A stretch of DNA of 64,000 bases from Enterobacter sp. Bisph1 (lineage in GTDB: Bacteria > Pseudomonadota > Gammaproteobacteria > Enterobacterales > Enterobacteriaceae). Below the pieces are notes generated by a model that saw nothing but the letters and a program-made list of their open reading frames with translations, did no database searches and was not told the origin of the DNA. The DNA lies in NCBI RefSeq assembly GCF_000814905.1, contig NZ_JXAG01000048.1, forward strand, positions 95,883 through 159,882, given 5' to 3'. How positions within the stretch are numbered: position 1 is the first letter of the stretch; each line of letters begins with the position of its first letter. Both the position numbers and the translations under genes were made by a program. This document shows, piece by piece, positions 9,845 to 18,485 of this stretch.

Positions 9845-12163
9845 TTACAGCGTAATGCGAATTTCACTCCCCTGAGGCGTGAGTACCACGCCCGCTTCGC
9901 TCCCCGCTTGCGTGGCGCCCTGCACGCCAGCAATCTGCGCGATATTGCGCAGGCACAGCGTCCAGTGATGGCACTCCCCTTCCGTCCGCACGGTGATAGC
10001 GCCCGCGTCGCGTGTTGCGCGCAAGCGGAAGATAACCGTACCGCTGGCGTCCGGGATTTCGCACTGTGCTTCGCGCCCCTCTTCCAGCGCAAACAGCTGG
10101 AAAGCGGTGCCTTCATGCCAGGCGTAATCCGGGCGTTGATCGTTCTCGCCCAGCGCCAGCAACGTGTTGCTGCGCACATAGACCGGCAGGCTCATAAAGT
10201 CGTGGCGCTGTTTATGCCAGCGGCTACCGCTGAGCGTGTCGTTGTGCCACAGGTGCGTCCAGCTGCCTTCCGGCAGGTAAAACTGCACATCGCCCGCCTC
10301 GCTAAACACTGGCGCGACCAGTAGCGCATCACCGAGCATATATTGCCTGTCGAGATAATCGCATGCCGGATCGTCCGGGAAAGCGAGCATCATGGCGCGC
10401 ATCATCGGTAAACCCGACTCATGGGCCAGCGCCGCCTGGCGATAAAGGTAGGGCATCAGGCGACATTTAAGCTGGGTGAAATGGCGCACCACATCGCAGG
10501 ACTCTTCATCGTAAGCCCAGGGCACGCGGTAGGATTTGCTGCCATGCAAGCGGCTATGGCTGGAGAGCAGACCGAACGCGCACCAGCGTTTGTAGACATG
10601 GGCTGGCGCGGTATTTTCAAAGCCGCCAATATCGTGGCTCCAGAAACCAAACCCGGACAAGCCAATGGATAACCCGCCGCGCAGGCTCTCCGCCATCGAT
10701 TCGTAGTTGGCGTAGCAGTCGCCGCCCCAGTGCACCGGAAACTGCTGTGCGCCAACGGAGGCCGAGCGGGCAAACAGCACCGCCTCCTGTTCGCCAACGG
10801 TCTCTTTCAACACCTTCCACACCAGTTCGTTGTAAATATAGGCGTAATGGTTGTGCATTTTCTGCGGGCATGCGCCGTTGTGCCACACCACATCGGTGGG
10901 TATACGCTCGCCGAAGTCGGTTTTGAAGCAATCCACGCCCATCGCCACCAGTTCTTTGAGTTTATCCGCATACCACCGGCAGGCTTCCGGGTTAGTGAAG
11001 TCATAAATCGCCAGCCCAGGCTGCCATTTATCCCACTGCCACAGCGAACCGTCCGCGCGTTTCAGCAAATAGCCCTTCTCTTTCAGCTCACGGAATACCG
11101 GGGATTTCTGGCCGATATACGGGTTGATCCAGACGCAGATTTTCAGCCCGCGCGCTTTCAGGCGTTTAATCATCCCGGCCGGGTCCGGGAAGGTCACCGG
11201 ATCCCATTCGAAATCGCACCACTGAAAAGCCTTCATCCAGAAGCAGTCGAAGTGGAACACATGCAGCGGCAGCTGGCGCTCCGCCATGCCGTCGATAAAG
11301 CTGTTCACCGTCGCTTCATCGTAATTGGTGGTAAAGGATGTGGTGAGCCATAAGCCGAATGACCACGCAGGCGGCAGCGCCGGACGACCGGTAAAGTGCG
11401 TATAGCGGTTCAGCACCCCTTGCGGCGTTGGCCCGTCGATAACGAAATACTCCAGGTATTCGCCTTCAACGCTGAACTGCACTTTTGAGACCTTCTCCGA
11501 ACCAACTTCAAATTCCACCGCTTCCGGATGATTGACCAGCACGCCGTAGCCGCGATTGGTCAGGTAAAAGGGGATATTTTTGTACGACTGCTCGGTGCTG
11601 GTACCGCCATCGCGGTTCCAGGTTTCCACCGTCTGGCCGTTACGCACCAGTGCGGTAAAACGCTCGCCGAGGCCATAAACCGTTTCACCAACACCCAGAT
11701 CCAGCCGTTCGAAAAGGTAATTGCGCCCGCTGTTATTGTCCTGCACATAACCGTTGTTTTTCAGCTGGCTACCGGTGATGCGCACGCCATCGCGCAGGAA
11801 ATCGAGGGACCAGTTTTCGCCTTTACCCACGCGCACACTGAGCGAGCCGCTTTGCAGCTCGGCAAACTCTTTTGTCTCGCGTATGGCGATATTCACGTCC
11901 TGCGCAATATTAAGGGGAAAGTGCGGACCCTTATCCACCGCGCCCTGAAAATGCTCAATGCGCACGCCAATAATACCTTCCTGCGGCGAGAAAAAGCGCA
12001 GGGTAAACAGCGGGGTATCCAGTTGCCAGGTGCGCTCGCGCACATCGCGCGGAGCGGCATACACCACCATTTCGTTGCCCTGCTGCTCAACGTCAAATAC
12101 CTGAACCGGCTGAATCAACGTTAATCCGGGCTGGATAAGCCAGTTGCCGTCACTGATTTTCAT
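9845..12163 (-). CDS. yicI: Alpha-xylosidase YicI (GH31)
   Basis: Cytoplasmic glycoside hydrolase that releases alpha-linked xylose, for example from isoprimeverose. The 772-aa product equals E. coli YicI in length. It carries the GH31 nucleophile region [14 protein letters not shown] (the Asp of KTDFGE) and the conserved HDIGGF segment. The start ([14 protein letters not shown]) is chosen by the K-12 match; the longer open frame would add 15 residues and overlap yicJ. It is the second gene of yicJ-yicI (10-bp gap), where YicJ would supply the substrate. Confidence 0.96.
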   Translation of the reverse strand: MKISDGNWLIQPGLTLIQPVQVFDVEQQGNEMVVYAAPRDVRERTWQLDTPLFTLRFFSPQEGIIGVRIEHFQGAVDKGPHFPLNIAQDVNIAIRETKEFAELQSGSLSVRVGKGENWSLDFLRDGVRITGSQLKNNGYVQDNNSGRNYLFERLDLGVGETVYGLGERFTALVRNGQTVETWNRDGGTSTEQSYKNIPFYLTNRGYGVLVNHPEAVEFEVGSEKVSKVQFSVEGEYLEYFVIDGPTPQGVLNRYTHFTGRPALPPAWSFGLWLTTSFTTNYDEATVNSFIDGMAERQLPLHVFHFDCFWMKAFQWCDFEWDPVTFPDPAGMIKRLKARGLKICVWINPYIGQKSPVFRELKEKGYLLKRADGSLWQWDKWQPGLAIYDFTNPEACRWYADKLKELVAMGVDCFKTDFGERIPTDVVWHNGACPQKMHNHYAYIYNELVWKVLKETVGEQEAVLFARSASVGAQQFPVHWGGDCYANYESMAESLRGGLSIGLSGFGFWSHDIGGFENTAPAHVYKRWCAFGLLSSHSRLHGSKSYRVPWAYDEESCDVVRHFTQLKCRLMPYLYRQAALAHESGLPMMRAMMLAFPDDPACDYLDRQYMLGDALLVAPVFSEAGDVQFYLPEGSWTHLWHNDTLSGSRWHKQRHDFMSLPVYVRSNTLLALGENDQRPDYAWHEGTAFQLFALEEGREAQCEIPDASGTVIFRLRATRDAGAITVRTEGECHHWTLCLRNIAQIAGVQGATQAGSEAGVVLTPQGSEIRITL

Positions 12164-12173
12164 GGAATCCTCC

Positions 12174-13565
12174 TTACAGTAATTCTTCCCGCGCAGAAAC
12201 ATGGCCAACGCCTTGTTGGCCGCGGCGTTCTCCGCGTGCCAGTTGCGCCATAATGGATTTCAAATACGGTGTTTTCAGGCTGTAGTAGCGTTTGGCGATA
12301 AAGGCGCTCAGCAGATAGCAGACGGCGGGGACCAGCGTGAACAGCGCAATAATGATGCTGATGGTGGTGCTGTTCTGGCTCTGGGCTGCGGCATTGTACC
12401 CGCCTCCGGCCAGCGCCCAGCCGATCAGCGCGCCGCCGATGGCGAGACCGAGTTTCAATACAAACAGCGTACCGGCAAAGCTGATGCCGGTGAGGCGCTT
12501 GCCGTTGCACCATTCGCCGTAATCAACGGTGTCGGACATCATCACCCACTGAATGGGCGTCACCAGCTGGTGCAGCACACCAATGGCGAAGATAAAGATA
12601 AACATGGTAACGCTGGCCTGAATCGGCACGAAGAACATGGCAACGCTCAGCACAGTGAGCGCAGCGTTGGTCCACCAGAAGATGGTGACTTTGCATTTCC
12701 AGTCCGTCAGCGGTTTCGCCAGCGCGCTACCGATCAAGTTGCCGACGCAGTAAGTGGTGAGGAAAGCGGTGAAAATCGCGGCATTACCCATGATCCAGGT
12801 GACGTAATACATCATCGCTCCGCCGCGCACGCATACCGCGAGGATATTAAGGATGGTCAGCAGGCCCACGATGCGCCACTGGTCGTTTTGCCAGATATCC
12901 CGCAGGTCTTCACGTATAGCAGTCGTGCTCGGCGGCACCTGAATGCGCTCTTTGGTGGTGAAGAAGCAGAACGCCAGCATCATAAAGGCGACCACCGAGA
13001 GCACTGCGATACCGCCCTGGAAGCCGAAGACTTTGTCATCGCCACCGATCAGTTTTACCAGCGGCATCATCAGCACCGTGGAGAGCATGCCGCCCGCCGT
13101 TGCCAGCACGAAGCGCCAGGACTGCAACGAAATGCGTTGCTGCGGGTCGTTGGTGATCACGCCGCCAAGAGCGCAGTAAGGAATGTTAACCACGGTGTAA
13201 AGCAGGGTGAGTAACGTATAAGTGACAGCGGCATAGATCATTTTGCCGTTCAGGCTGAGATCCGGCGTGCTATAGGCGAGAACGCAGACAATGCCGAAGG
13301 GCAGCGCACCGAAGATAATCCATGGGCGGAATTTCCCCCATCGGCTGCGGGTGCGGTCGGCAAGCAGCCCCATACAGGGATCGGAAATGGCGTCTAAGGC
13401 GCGCGCCAGCAGAAACATGGTGCCAACAAAGCCGGCGGGGATGCCGAAGATATCGGTATAGAAGAACATCATGTACAGCATTACGTTATCAAAGACGATA
13501 TGGCTGGCGGCATCGCCCATTCCGTAGCCAATCTTTTCTTTCACCGAAATAATCTGACTGTCCAT
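12174..13565 (-). CDS. yicJ: YicJ, GPH-family sugar:cation symporter
   Basis: A 463-aa inner-membrane transporter of the glycoside-pentoside-hexuronide family (MelB/XylP relatives) with about 12 hydrophobic segments. Motifs include [16 protein letters not shown] at the N-terminus and [20 protein letters not shown] after helix 2. It matches E. coli YicJ (460 aa). The start at 13565 ([11 protein letters not shown]) is set by that match and by AAGGAAA just upstream; the longer frame would add 45 unmatched residues. Co-transcription with yicI implies uptake of alpha-xylosides. Confidence 0.94.
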   Translation of the reverse strand: MDSQIISVKEKIGYGMGDAASHIVFDNVMLYMMFFYTDIFGIPAGFVGTMFLLARALDAISDPCMGLLADRTRSRWGKFRPWIIFGALPFGIVCVLAYSTPDLSLNGKMIYAAVTYTLLTLLYTVVNIPYCALGGVITNDPQQRISLQSWRFVLATAGGMLSTVLMMPLVKLIGGDDKVFGFQGGIAVLSVVAFMMLAFCFFTTKERIQVPPSTTAIREDLRDIWQNDQWRIVGLLTILNILAVCVRGGAMMYYVTWIMGNAAIFTAFLTTYCVGNLIGSALAKPLTDWKCKVTIFWWTNAALTVLSVAMFFVPIQASVTMFIFIFAIGVLHQLVTPIQWVMMSDTVDYGEWCNGKRLTGISFAGTLFVLKLGLAIGGALIGWALAGGGYNAAAQSQNSTTISIIIALFTLVPAVCYLLSAFIAKRYYSLKTPYLKSIMAQLARGERRGQQGVGHVSAREELL

Positions 13566-13817
13566 TTTTGTTTCCTTTACGCATGAAAAATACGCAAAAA
13601 GCGGTATCTTTCGTTGTAAACGATTGGTTTTCAGCCGGGTATTGCGAATTCTGGTTATCGAATTACGTTTCTTCTTTTCTGTGATCGCGGTTGTTTTCAC
13701 GCAGGCAAAAATGCTAAGTCTTGGAAAAAATAGGGATTTATCCTAAACCGGCTTTTGTGGTGGAAGCACAATGCGAAAAATTCTGAGAAGAGTGTGTGGT
13801 AAATGTATGAAAGTAGC

Positions 13818-13823
13818 TATAAT
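13818..13823 (+). promoter_or_regulatory. selC -10 box (TATAAT)
   Basis: Perfect TATAAT 31 bp before the mature tRNA, followed by a GC-rich discriminator (GCGCCCCGCC), which is typical of stringently controlled tRNA promoters. The -35 (TGTGGT at 13795-13800) is weak. Confidence 0.6.
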
Positions 13824-13854
13824 GCGCCCCGCCTCCATGTAGCAATGCAGGCGC

Positions 13855-13949
13855 GGAAGATCGTCATCTCCGGTGAGGTGGCTGGACTTCAAATCCAGTT
13901 GGGGCCGCCAGCGGTCCCGGGCAGGTTCGACTCCTGTGATCTTCCGCCA
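13855..13949 (+). tRNA. selC: tRNA-Sec (UCA anticodon)
   Basis: A 95-nt sequence nearly identical to E. coli selC, with the hallmarks of tRNA-Sec: an 8-bp acceptor stem (GGAAGATC...GATCTTCC), the anticodon loop CTTCAAA (anticodon TCA), a long variable arm (GGGGCCGCCAGCGGTCCC) and an encoded CCA end. It inserts selenocysteine at programmed UGA codons. The 3' end is the integration site of the adjacent island. selC is a well-known hot spot; the LEE sits here in some pathogenic E. coli. Confidence 0.98.
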
Positions 13950-13958
13950 ATTTGCTTC
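13930..13958 (+). repeat. attL: left 29-bp direct repeat (selC 3' end)
   Basis: Starts ACTCCTGTGATCTTCCGCCA (last 20 nt of selC) and continues ATTTGCTTC. The same 29 bases recur without mismatch at 24212-24240. A repeat covering a tRNA 3' end is the normal footprint of tyrosine-integrase insertion, and the left copy restores an intact tRNA gene. Confidence 0.93.
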
Positions 13959-14098
13959 CCTATCCGCCCTTTTATTACTAAAAAACAAAAAGTTAAAATA
14001 ATTATCGTCGATATGTGACTATAGTCGGTTTCTGAAATCCGCTTAAAAAATGTATATTAATATGTACAGGATGTCGTGGCTAACACAGGGCTATACAT

Positions 14099-14155
14099 AT
14101 GGCACTCACAAATCCTGAGGTAAAGCGGGCTCGACCTACAGGAAAAGTTAACTAA
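14099..14155 (+). pseudogene. 5' remnant of a tyrosine integrase gene
   Basis: An 18-codon frame encoding MALTNPEVKRARPTGK and then VN-stop. The first 16 residues look like the N-terminus of P4-type integrases, which typically begin MALT/MSLT with a short 'KxxKPxxK' stretch. It starts 141 bp after attL, the usual place and orientation for the integrase of a tRNA-borne island. The rest of the gene (normally about 400 codons) is gone and the sequence becomes AT-rich at once. The assignment rests on a short match plus position. Confidence 0.6.
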
Positions 14156-14253
14156 TTTTTCATGGTTGAAAAGAACATGTATTATAGAATCAACAAGTGA
14201 TAAAAATATGCACATTCCATTATTTAAATGGCATTGATAAATAGGATGACTAT

Positions 14254-15999
14254 ATGGAGAAAGATAACTACAGAGATGAACTAATCCAAGCATATAAGTC
14301 TAAATCACTCTTTGAAAAAATTACCCAGATATATTTAGCCGAAATTAGATCAAGCTCTAAAATTCTACCAACTCTACTTGCGGAGATACATAATGAAAAA
14401 TTATTGGATTTAAATAAATTTTTTCAAATCCTAGATACTGAAAGCAATAAACGAGATCTTTATATTTTATTCAATACTTATTCATTAGCATTACCGATGA
14501 TGTCATGCTCAATAGAAGATGTATTAATAACAATAGAACAACTAAATAAGAAAAACAAATCTTCCATTGACATTCACGATGGCATTTACAACTTTTGTAA
14601 ACACGATTTGCTCTATGCTCAACAAGGGCTCTATTATATTAAGGAAAACCCTGAGAATTTAACATCGTACATCTCATCGGTCATTTCCTCAGCAAATAGT
14701 CATGATCCGACATGGTGTCTTTCTCAGACACAAAGCTTGATAAGCAGTAGCGATCACTCTATTAGGTCTCAAGCTTATTGGACAATAGGCAGGCTACAGT
14801 TAACAAATGAATGTGATATTATTTTAGCCAAATCGTTACTTAACGCCTCAAGTGATAACGAAGATAACAATATTGCTAATATAAACTTACTCAGAGCGCT
14901 CATTAATTTTGGGAAAAATCATAGCCAATGTTGGCATGATATAAAGAATAGCATTTCACATATTTTACACAAAAATGATGATGACATCTTAACTAGCGCA
15001 GCACAACAATGTCTTTGGGAATTTCAAAAAATCCCTAACGATATTTTCCATTTATTACTTGATGCCGTTAAAAAAAACCCACTAAAATCTGAAGCATTAA
15101 ATAGTATCGACTTACTATTTATTGATTTAATTAAAAATAATCAACACGATTTAGCAATAGCTTTGTTGGAAGATATTTTAGCAAAAAATAACAATATCGG
15201 AATTACAAGCTTTGACTCCTTTAATCATTACCTCATTAAAGAAAACAATACTCTTTTTTGTAAGTTGGTAACTAAATGGTTGTTATCAGGAAAAAACCAG
15301 TTGTGCCGAAGCGTATTAGATTTATTTAATAATATTCATGATGAAATACTTGAATCTCATGTTGATAAAGAATTATGTGCCGATCTATCTGAAAATATCA
15401 AACTTTACCTTTCAAGAAAAATTATTGGCTGGTTGATTACCAAACCAACGGATGTATTTACACTTATATCATCTGTTTACGTAATCTCGTCGCATCAACT
15501 ACAAAACAAACTTGAGGATCTTTTATTCGACCCACTGTTTATTAATTACCCACGTGATTTAGGGAAATATTTAGAAATTAGAAAAGAAAAAGAGGGTGAT
15601 AATTCTTTGATTGCCTTGATCCATAATCTAGAAATTAGAATGAAAAACTATGTAAATGGATATGAGCAAGTTTACTCTATAAAAGAATTAAAAACCCCTG
15701 ATAACAATCGACATCTATACTGGAAAATGTCAGATAGACTAATGCAGAAGGCAAAAAATAATGGTCCTAAATCGATATTTGAAGATATGTTTAATATTAA
15801 ACACCTTCTTTATGGGAATAGCTCAATTTACTATATGCATAGCTCAACCAATGAAAAACCGCAAAGGACAGAAACCCCTATGCACACTTTCTCTTATTCA
15901 TCAGAAATACCTAACATGGATATAATTGATCCATTTAACTTTAATTATCGCTTGCTTAGATTCAGGATTGAAAGGATCGAAGATGAAATTAATAATTAA
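14254..15999 (+). CDS. Uncharacterised all-helical protein, first gene of a two-gene putative defence operon
   Basis: 581 aa, family not recognised. Reads as a nearly all-alpha protein with repeated amphipathic leucine/isoleucine helices through residues 1-470, suggesting a HEAT/ARM-like or TPR-like solenoid. A more distinctive C-terminal segment follows (about 490-581: LYWKMSDRLMQKAK, FEDMFNIKHLLYG, DPFNFNYRLLRFRIERIEDE). I see no P-loop, signal peptide, membrane segment or nuclease motif. AGGA lies 7 bp before the ATG. The last 17 bases overlap the next gene, so expression is probably coupled. The AT-rich coding is unlike the core. A role as sensor, scaffold or regulator for the partner nuclease is inference from the pairing. 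Confidence 0.8.
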   Translation: MEKDNYRDELIQAYKSKSLFEKITQIYLAEIRSSSKILPTLLAEIHNEKLLDLNKFFQILDTESNKRDLYILFNTYSLALPMMSCSIEDVLITIEQLNKKNKSSIDIHDGIYNFCKHDLLYAQQGLYYIKENPENLTSYISSVISSANSHDPTWCLSQTQSLISSSDHSIRSQAYWTIGRLQLTNECDIILAKSLLNASSDNEDNNIANINLLRALINFGKNHSQCWHDIKNSISHILHKNDDDILTSAAQQCLWEFQKIPNDIFHLLLDAVKKNPLKSEALNSIDLLFIDLIKNNQHDLAIALLEDILAKNNNIGITSFDSFNHYLIKENNTLFCKLVTKWLLSGKNQLCRSVLDLFNNIHDEILESHVDKELCADLSENIKLYLSRKIIGWLITKPTDVFTLISSVYVISSHQLQNKLEDLLFDPLFINYPRDLGKYLEIRKEKEGDNSLIALIHNLEIRMKNYVNGYEQVYSIKELKTPDNNRHLYWKMSDRLMQKAKNNGPKSIFEDMFNIKHLLYGNSSIYYMHSSTNEKPQRTETPMHTFSYSSEIPNMDIIDPFNFNYRLLRFRIERIEDEINN

Positions 16000-17707
16000 A
16001 CAATATCTTTCTTCGCTAAAAGAACGCAGTGAGCTTGACATTATACTACCAAGTTTATTGAGCCATATGGGACTTAATGTCTTTGCCAGGCCTATACGTG
16101 GCACTAATGAATATGGTGTTGATATTGCTGCCGTTGGTAAAATTAATCAGGATAAAGAATGCGTTTATTTATTCTCTGTGAAATCAGGGAATTTAACACG
16201 ATCTACTTGGCACAGTGGTACAACTGATCAAACTCTGCGCCCCTCATTAGAAAGTATTTTAGATTCGTACATTCCACACCGTCTCCCCCCTGAACATAGA
16301 AACAAACCTGTCGTAATCTGTTTATGCTTCGGTGGTGATATCCAAACAAATGTTAGGCAAGAAGTAACTGGATTTACCAATAAGTATACTACCAATAATA
16401 TTTCTTTTGAAGAATGGAATGGCGATAAATTATCAGATCTTATTATAGAACATCTCTTAAATGAGGATTTATTACCTAAAAATTGGCAATCATTACTAAG
16501 AAAATCAATAGCATTGCTTGATGAACCTTATTCATCTCATCAAAATTTCAGGCAGTTAGTTTTAGAAATATCTAGAACTATCGGAGAAAATGATAAATCA
16601 CAAGTAACTCTTATTAATACGATAAATATTTGTTTATGGATTTTATATTCCTGGTGCAGAGATGAAGATAATATTGAATCAGCATATTTATCTGCCGAAT
16701 CAGCAATACTCTATGTTTGGGACGTGCTCAAAAAAAACTTTACTTTAAAGCAAAAAACCTCTTTCGATGAATTAATTTCGACATATCAAAAAATAACAGA
16801 AGAGTATGTACAAAAATGCATACTACCATTTTGCAAAAATCTGCATGCTATATCTAGAGGCATCAATACCCAATGTTCTATTGATATAAACTTAAAGCTC
16901 TTCGACATTCTTGGTAGAGTTGCTATGCATGGCGAATGGTTACTCTATAGATTACAGAAATCGCACATTGCTTTTCCTCCTTCTGAAGGTGAAAATCAAG
17001 AGCAACTTGAGATTAGAAGTCAAATCGAAAGGATTTCAAAAACAATTCAAGAACTTGTTTCTAACAATCCTTTGTTGTTATCACCCTTCAAAGATGATCA
17101 AGCTATAGATATAAGTCTTGCAGCACACGTTTTATTACAGAACTCAAATAATGAAATTTTCCTACAAGGCTGGATAAAAAACCTGGCTGACAGAATAATG
17201 TTTTCATATAAAGCCAATATACCATCTATCTATATGCACGCTACTACGCTGACAAATTACGATGAAATTTTAGAATATAAGAATGACGATAACCATAAAT
17301 TATTGCGAGAGAAATATACTCAAGGAAGCATCCTATATCCTACATTAATGATGCTTGCAGAAATACTCATAAAACCAAAATTCAAAGAAGACATAGTTGA
17401 GTTTTGCAATGAAAATCTTAAACATTGCACTTTACAATTCTGGTTTCCGAATCACACCTCAGAAAACTATTATTATAATAATAATGAAATACATGGTTCC
17501 TCCTTTTCAGAGATTACGGAAACACAGTATTTTTCCCTCCAAAGCATCTTAATGGAATGTAAAAGTAGTTCAATTGATAAGTTATCTGCAATAAAACATG
17601 GATATGCCCCACTGTTACTTTTAGCCTCCAGACATTATCGCTACCCTGTTCCACTTCATTTCTTTACAACTATTATTGAAGATACTCTGGATAACAATAA
17701 ATTGTAA
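15983..17707 (+). CDS. Mrr-like PD-(D/E)xK nuclease fused to a helical domain, second gene of the putative defence operon
   Basis: 574 aa. Residues 1-180 look like a restriction-endonuclease fold: helix SELDIILPSLLSHMG, then YGVDIAAVG (candidate catalytic Asp47), then VYLFSVKSGN (candidate Lys67, with Ser65 where Glu/Gln is usual). After that come QTLRPSLESILDSYI, a strand KPVVICLCFGGDI, and FEEWNGDKLSDLI. Residues 185-574 appear helical, with one hydrophobic helix (INTINICLWILYSWC) and no visible P-loop or TOPRIM. ATG 15983 (MKLIIKQYLSS) is preferred to a start 57 bp upstream because GAAAGGA precedes it. It overlaps the preceding gene by 17 bp. It probably cuts nucleic acid when triggered; function and target are unproven. 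Confidence 0.78.
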   Translation: MKLIIKQYLSSLKERSELDIILPSLLSHMGLNVFARPIRGTNEYGVDIAAVGKINQDKECVYLFSVKSGNLTRSTWHSGTTDQTLRPSLESILDSYIPHRLPPEHRNKPVVICLCFGGDIQTNVRQEVTGFTNKYTTNNISFEEWNGDKLSDLIIEHLLNEDLLPKNWQSLLRKSIALLDEPYSSHQNFRQLVLEISRTIGENDKSQVTLINTINICLWILYSWCRDEDNIESAYLSAESAILYVWDVLKKNFTLKQKTSFDELISTYQKITEEYVQKCILPFCKNLHAISRGINTQCSIDINLKLFDILGRVAMHGEWLLYRLQKSHIAFPPSEGENQEQLEIRSQIERISKTIQELVSNNPLLLSPFKDDQAIDISLAAHVLLQNSNNEIFLQGWIKNLADRIMFSYKANIPSIYMHATTLTNYDEILEYKNDDNHKLLREKYTQGSILYPTLMMLAEILIKPKFKEDIVEFCNENLKHCTLQFWFPNHTSENYYYNNNEIHGSSFSEITETQYFSLQSILMECKSSSIDKLSAIKHGYAPLLLLASRHYRYPVPLHFFTTIIEDTLDNNKL

Positions 17708-17843
17708 CATTCTAATCTTCATTTTTTTAAGCCGTACAATTGTCATAAGTTGGCGGTTTTTAACACTCAAACTATAACTTTAATATGATAGGATTAAATT
17801 AATAATGATAGAGCTATTCCGAACTGAATGATAAGGAGAGTTT

Positions 17844-18374
17844 ATGATTCACGAGTCAAGTTATTGGAAGAATGATCTTTTAAAACGGGCTAACCGATTA
17901 GCGCTGAGATTGATTCAAACCAGATGGGGAGAAAAGAATTTTTATACTATAGAAAAAGAAATATTTATTTGTTTTTATTCCATCCGCGAATTAATATAAT
18001 CCCAAAAAGTATCTGACTCCATAAAACAAAAAAATATGTACTTAAAGAATTTCTCTATAATAGAAATCATGGCTCTATTATAGATCCTTATAAGTTAACA
18101 GATTATTCTTTCAATAAAGTAAACACATCAAAAAACAGCATAGCATCATTATGCAATCAATTTATCCACAGTTATCACTTCGTTCCATTTATTCCTAACG
18201 GTAAAAAATTTTATTGGTGTATTCTTCAACTCTGACTATAAACGGGCAACAGGTCTATATTTTATAACTTTGTTTGATATTGTAGACATTTTTAGATGTG
18301 TAGGTAAAAATCATCCATCATCTATGCATGTTATGCGCACTCAAAATGGAAAAATCATCACAGAAATAGAATGA
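17844..18374 (+). pseudogene. Frameshifted remnant of a small uncharacterised protein gene
   Basis: An AAGGAGA site precedes ATG 17844, whose frame (MIHESSYWKNDLLKRANRLA...) stops at 17999. Related coding continues in other frames: NRNHGSIIDPYKLTDYSF...NQFIHSYHFVPFIPNGKKFYW, ending at a stop near 18237, then NSDYKRATGLYFITLFDIVDIFR to 18374. Joined, they give a protein of about 175 residues, so at least two frameshifts have broken it. The family (with an 'NQFIHSYxFxP' core) is uncharacterised as far as I know. It may once have been a third gene of the upstream operon. Confidence 0.65.
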
Positions 18375-18423
18375 ATGAGTTAATATGAATGATATTTATC
18401 ATATCTAAGTTGAATAGGTGTAC

Positions 18424-18456
18424 TATAGCCTGAAAAGTAAAAATTAACAGGCTATA
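18424..18456. terminator. Hairpin downstream of the OLD-family gene
   Basis: Perfect 9-bp dyad TATAGCCTG / CAGGCTATA with a 15-nt AT-rich loop, 29 bp beyond the stop of the minus-strand OLD gene and about 50 bp after the pseudogene. There is no strong T run; possibly a shared terminator. Confidence 0.4.
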
Positions 18457-18485
18457 TTTCAACAAGAAAGGTGATAACTGATGAT

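Noticed and set aside
12201..13214. Long plus-strand frame of 337 codons inside yicJ
   Set aside because: It is antisense to a well-conserved transporter gene and reads as low-complexity His/Gln/Ala-rich sequence, a typical shadow frame.
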